From positions 1 to 9,730 of the forward strand of contig NIRF01000025.1 in the NCBI GenBank assembly GCA_002878375.1: a stretch of 9,730 nt of DNA, read 5' to 3'. Position 1 is the stretch's first letter. Each line of letters begins with the position of its first letter. A program made the position numbers and the translations under genes. Origin of the DNA: Dictyoglomus sp. NZ13-RE01 (GTDB taxonomy: Bacteria; Dictyoglomota; Dictyoglomia; Dictyoglomales; Dictyoglomaceae). Shown piece after piece: positions 7,290-9,730 of this stretch. The notes below the pieces were generated by a model. That model ran no database searches. It had not been told where the DNA came from and saw only the letters and a list, made by a program, of their open reading frames with translations.

Positions 7290-8318
7290 TTACCTTTTGC
7301 TTCCAGGAATAGGTACAGGAGTTTTAACTATTTCGTTTAGTTTTCCCACATTTTCCTTTGTTACAACCATAACTGGGGTCCCTAAAAGTTTTGCTCCAGT
7401 AGGTGCATAGGTTGGAGTATCCTTTGGAGGAGTCCATCTTAGCTTTTTATATTGATATGCTGCATCTACACCCCAATAACCCATAATATAAGGAGCTTGA
7501 GCCACTGTTGCAGCAAACTCACCTCTTTTTACCGCTTCTACAGCATCAGTTATTGCATCAAAACCTACTATAATCACTCCATCAGGGAATCCTATTTTGT
7601 ATCCTGCTGATTTTAAAGCTTCTAAAGCCCCTAAGGCCATCTCATCGTTGGCTGCAATAACTGCATCAATCTTTTTCTCTCGTGCAATAATATCCTCCAT
7701 AACTTTTAGACCTGTTGCCCTATCAAATCTTGCAGTTAGATCCGCTACGATTTTAATGTTTCCTGCATCTATGTATGGTTTTAATGCATTCTTAAATCCT
7801 TTTTCTCTTTCAATTGCAGAAGATGCGCCAGGAAGTCCTTCAAGAATTACTACATTATATGGCATTGATCTTTTTGTAGCTGTTAATAATTCCCAAAGCT
7901 TCTTTCCGCCAAGCTCAGCAGCTTTTACATTATCTGTCCCTATATAGCAAACTCTATCTCCTCCTACAACATCTCTATCTAAGGTAAATACAGGTATTTT
8001 AGCTTCATTTGCTTTCTTAACAGCAGAAACTAATCCCTCCGCTGTTATAGGATTTAGAAGTATAGCATCAAATCTCATAGTAATTGCATCTTCAATTTGC
8101 TTTGTTTGAAGTTCTACATCATTTCTTGCATCAAAAGTAGCAAGAGCAACATCGAGTTTTCTTGCCGCATCTTCTGCTCCATCCTTCATATCTAAGAAGA
8201 AAGGATGTGCCAAACTACAAATAAATAATCCAAACCTTAAACGTCGTTGAGCAGTTCCTAAAGAAACGAGTAAACTTAAAATTAATAAGAGAGAAAGTAT
8301 TTTTGTAAATTTTTTCAT
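7290..8318 (-). CDS. rbsB: RbsB-like periplasmic sugar-binding protein
   Basis: The extracytoplasmic receptor that delivers sugar to RbsAC. Residues 1-23 are a signal peptide (basic MKKFTK, hydrophobic core, cleavage expected after GTA). There is no lipobox cysteine, so the mature protein should be free and not lipid-anchored, fitting a cell with a periplasm. The mature part is a type I periplasmic-binding fold. Compared from memory with E. coli RbsB, most ribose contacts are present: PFF (39-41), LDR with Asp114-Arg115, Arg171 in EREKGF, FDR (198-200), Asn224 in ANDEMALG, Asp254 in GFDA, Gln274 in VAQAP. One differs: the Asn before PFF is His38. A pentose or similar sugar is likely. The ribosome binding site is the G-rich AAAGGGGGG. 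It is the first transport gene, 95 bases after the repressor. Confidence 0.92.
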   Translation of the reverse strand: MKKFTKILSLLLILSLLVSLGTAQRRLRFGLFICSLAHPFFLDMKDGAEDAARKLDVALATFDARNDVELQTKQIEDAITMRFDAILLNPITAEGLVSAVKKANEAKIPVFTLDRDVVGGDRVCYIGTDNVKAAELGGKKLWELLTATKRSMPYNVVILEGLPGASSAIEREKGFKNALKPYIDAGNIKIVADLTARFDRATGLKVMEDIIAREKKIDAVIAANDEMALGALEALKSAGYKIGFPDGVIIVGFDAITDAVEAVKRGEFAATVAQAPYIMGYWGVDAAYQYKKLRWTPPKDTPTYAPTGAKLLGTPVMVVTKENVGKLNEIVKTPVPIPGSKR

Positions 8319-8395
8319 TAAAGAACCCCCCTTTAACTAAATTTATTTATGGGAAAGTTTAATAATATTGGGTAACCTTTTTGGAAGAAGATTAA

Positions 8396-8405
8396 CACCT
8401 CCTTT
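8396..8405 (-). promoter_or_regulatory. Orphan Shine-Dalgarno sequence in the repressor-receptor gap
   Basis: AAAGGAGGTG (minus strand), a near-perfect ribosome binding site, lies 9 bases after the repressor stop and about 78 bases before the receptor ATG. No ATG, GTG or TTG occurs at a usable distance after it. The rest of the 95-base gap shows no convincing promoter or terminator. Confidence 0.5.
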
Positions 8406-8413
8406 CTTTATAC

Positions 8414-9427
8414 TTACCCTTTTTTACATCCACAAGATTCTCTTATGACTAAGGTATTTTTTAAAACTATTTGTCTTCTCTTATTTGAGTATGGCAACTC
8501 CTCTTTTATAAGTTTTAATAATCTCTTCATAGCATATGCTCCTAGTTTATAAGTTGGTTGAGAAACTGCTGTTAAAGGTGGTGATAAGTGTTGAAACCAT
8601 GGAAAGTCATCAAAAGTGATCACAGCAATATCTTCAGGTATTTTTAATCCACATTCTTTTATTGCTGTGTACACTCCTAAAGCAATTAAATAATTTCCTG
8701 CAAAAATAGCCTTAGGAGGATTTTTCATTTTTATTAACTCCTTCATATTTTTATATCCGCTATCTTCCTTAAATTCTCCAATCTTTATAAGATTTTCATC
8801 ATATGGAATTTTATACTTTTTAAGGGCAAGTTTGTAACCTTCTAATCTTTCTAAACTTGTCGTTATATTTATAGGACCTGTAATAAAACCTATTCGAGTA
8901 TAACCTGTTTCAATAAAATGCTTTGTTGCCTCAAAAGCTCCTCTCTTATTATCTGTGATTATAGTATCAAAATTGGAACCCTCTACTTTTCTATCTACTA
9001 AAACCACAGGGATTCCTTCTCTCTCTAAGGCAGAGAAATGTTCTTTATTTTCACCTGTTGTGGCTATAATCATACCATCAACTTTTTTAGCTCTTAATAC
9101 ATCTATATAAACCCCTTCTTTTTTTGGATTCTCATCAGCATTACAAAGAATAATATTAAAATTATTCTTCATTGCTACATCCTCTATTCCTCTAACCACG
9201 GAAGTAAAAAATGGATTTAGTATATTAGAAATAATTACTCCTATAGTATATGTTTTCTTCTTCTTTAAACTTGCTGCTAAAATATTAGGGTGATATCCTA
9301 ACTCTTTTGCTATCTTTTTTACTTTTCTCTTCAATATGGGATTAACGTTTCCTTTATTGTTAAGAACTCTGGAAACTGTACTTTTTGATACCCCTGCTTT
9401 TAAAGCAATATCTTTTAAGGTCACCAT
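8414..9427 (-). CDS. LacI-family transcriptional repressor of the sugar operon
   Basis: A DNA-binding dimer that releases its operator when a sugar binds, probably controlling its own operon. Residues 4-23 are the helix-turn-helix (LKDIALKAGVSKSTVSRVLN) and 47-54 the hinge. About 60-330 is a sugar-binding domain like RbsB: NPFF (71-74), VDR with Asp145-Arg146, Arg194, FDDFPW (272-277), Gln290; the C-terminus ends SCGCKKG. Two family positions are unusual: the hinge Arg (PNxxARSL) is Ala52, and the usual ND pair near 245 is Asn-Tyr. ATG 9427 is the first usable start, since a TAA lies two codons upstream in frame, and MVTLKDIA is the normal beginning. There is no Shine-Dalgarno sequence; an operator sits where it should be, so synthesis is probably low. 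Close to RbsR/CcpA-like regulators, but the effector is unknown. Confidence 0.93.
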   Translation of the reverse strand: MVTLKDIALKAGVSKSTVSRVLNNKGNVNPILKRKVKKIAKELGYHPNILAASLKKKKTYTIGVIISNILNPFFTSVVRGIEDVAMKNNFNIILCNADENPKKEGVYIDVLRAKKVDGMIIATTGENKEHFSALEREGIPVVLVDRKVEGSNFDTIITDNKRGAFEATKHFIETGYTRIGFITGPINITTSLERLEGYKLALKKYKIPYDENLIKIGEFKEDSGYKNMKELIKMKNPPKAIFAGNYLIALGVYTAIKECGLKIPEDIAVITFDDFPWFQHLSPPLTAVSQPTYKLGAYAMKRLLKLIKEELPYSNKRRQIVLKNTLVIRESCGCKKG

Positions 9428-9431
9428 CTTT

Positions 9432-9443
9432 TAAATCGGTTTC
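9432..9443 (-). promoter_or_regulatory. LacI-family operator O2, overlapping the repressor ribosome-binding region
   Basis: GAAACCGATTTA (minus strand) is a near-palindrome around a central CG, the hallmark of LacI-family sites. It ends 4 bases before the repressor ATG. It shares the core ACCGATTT with O1, and the two centres are 19 bases apart. Confidence 0.65.
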
Positions 9444-9450
9444 TAATTTT

Positions 9451-9462
9451 GAAATCGGTCTC
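9451..9462 (-). promoter_or_regulatory. LacI-family operator O1, just after the transcription start
   Basis: GAGACCGATTTC (minus strand) is a second copy of the CG-centred site. It begins about 10 bases after the -10 hexamer, so a bound dimer would block RNA polymerase at or just after initiation. Confidence 0.65.
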
Positions 9463-9471
9463 TCAAATAAG

Positions 9472-9500
9472 ATGATAAATCCATTTAAAAAAATTGTCAA
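9472..9500 (-). promoter_or_regulatory. Main promoter of the sugar operon
   Basis: On the minus strand a perfect -35, TTGACA (9500-9495), is followed after exactly 17 bases by TATCAT (9477-9472), 5 of 6 matches to the -10 consensus. Transcription should start near 9465, about 38 bases before the repressor ATG. The -35 lies 14 bases from the right IS end, outside it. Confidence 0.8.
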
Positions 9501-9531
9501 GTATTCGTGGGAGCTGACCTGTAATCAGTTT

Positions 9532-9561
9532 TTGAAAAGAAAAACCTCCCAGGGTTAGAAT
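9532..9561 (+). promoter_or_regulatory. Transposase promoter of the right IS copy
   Basis: TTGAAA (9532-9537), an 18-base spacer and TAGAAT (9556-9561) form a promoter with 5 of 6 matches in each hexamer. Transcription should start around 9568-9570, within the loop of the hairpin described next. Confidence 0.6.
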
Positions 9562-9598
9562 TAGATTAGAAAGAGATAACATCCAAACCCCGGGAGGT
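9544..9598 (+). promoter_or_regulatory. Hairpin that can sequester the transposase ribosome binding site (right copy)
   Basis: The arms ACCTCCCAGGGTT (9544-9556) and AACCCCGGGAGGT (9586-9598) pair at 12 of 13 positions across a 29-base loop. The second arm contains the ribosome binding site; the first lies upstream of the element's own transcription start. Confidence 0.65.
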
Positions 9599-9605
9599 GA
9601 AAACT

Positions 9606-9730
9606 ATGGTCATTAATATTCTACCAGATTTTTCTTTAAGAAAAAAGATAAAAGAAATTTTAATTGTGTTAATAATGAGTTTAATAAAAGAGAAAAAACC
9701 ATCAATTAGAGCTCTTTCTAAAAAAGCTTT
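9606..9730 (+). CDS. Putative transposase, N-terminal fragment (runs off the right edge)
   Basis: ATG at 9606 follows GGGAGGTG by 6 bases, and the frame is open for 41 codons to the edge. The encoded peptide is identical to that of the left-edge fragment: a short hydrophobic-acidic start (MVINILPDF), then a basic helical region ending KPSIRALSKKA. The likely role is DNA cleavage and strand transfer by an IS transposase, with this part serving as the N-terminal DNA-binding region. No catalytic residues fall inside the window, so the DDE class is only presumed. The promoter and RNA hairpin upstream suggest that its expression is held low. Confidence 0.65.
   Translation, partial: MVINILPDFSLRKKIKEILIVLIMSLIKEKKPSIRALSKKA

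Larger units (their letters stand above)
9514..9730 (+). mobile_element. Right insertion-sequence end (5' part, continues beyond the window)
   Basis: All 217 bases are the exact reverse complement of 2-218, and the match ends at 9513/9514. It starts with the terminus CTGACCTGTAATCAG, then holds a promoter, an inverted repeat, a ribosome binding site and a transposase-like reading frame that leaves the window. The two copies face outward with their 5' ends inward. Complete identity points to recent insertion of one copy or to gene conversion between them. Confidence 0.8.

Noticed and set aside
7597-7947. Open frame of 116 codons on the + strand opposite the receptor gene
   Set aside because: The opposite strand encodes the conserved sugar-binding motifs; the + peptide shows no domain.
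8319-8413. A separate promoter or a riboswitch in front of the receptor gene
   Set aside because: A TATTAT-like hexamer exists but no -35 fits it, and no stable multi-stem RNA structure was visible by eye in 95 bases.
1-9730. CRISPR arrays, tRNA or rRNA genes, and phage defence genes
   Set aside because: No regularly spaced repeats, tRNA-like cloverleaf or rRNA-like blocks were seen, and all long frames are accounted for by metabolism, transport, regulation or transposition.

Overview
The window is AT-rich bacterial DNA. Its genes carry strong GGAGG-type ribosome binding sites, recognisable sigma70-like promoters, and proteins rich in Lys, Glu and Ile. This suits an anaerobic thermophile. 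My best guess is a Dictyoglomus-like or Thermotoga/Firmicutes-like organism, but that is an impression and not the result of a search.

Layout: the two ends (2-218 and 9514-9730) are a perfect 217-bp inverted repeat. Each arm is the 5' end of what looks like an insertion sequence: a terminus, a transposase promoter, a hairpin that can hide the ribosome binding site, and the first ~41 codons of a transposase reading out of the window. Between the arms lie about 9.3 kb. On the + strand, next to the left arm, is one gene, a full-length transketolase (286-2220). It meets, tail to tail at a strong hairpin terminator, an uncharacterised 308-residue protein with an internal duplication (2262-3188, minus). 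Upstream of that gene, on the minus strand, is a compact sugar operon. Read from its promoter near 9500 leftwards it holds a LacI-family repressor, an RbsB-like periplasmic binding protein, an RbsA double ATPase, an RbsC permease, RbsD pyranase and a zinc alcohol/polyol dehydrogenase. Two near-identical palindromic operators lie between the promoter and the repressor start.

How it may work: the repressor senses a sugar. The RbsABC-type importer brings it in, RbsD interconverts its anomers or ring forms, and the NAD-type zinc dehydrogenase oxidises it or reduces its open-chain form. No ribokinase is present, so this is not a standard ribose operon. The substrate could be ribose, another pentose, or a polyol or related sugar. 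Transketolase would handle downstream pentose- or tetrose-phosphates, but it has its own promoter and its link to the operon is inference. The inverted IS ends make the whole block a candidate composite transposon or invertible segment.
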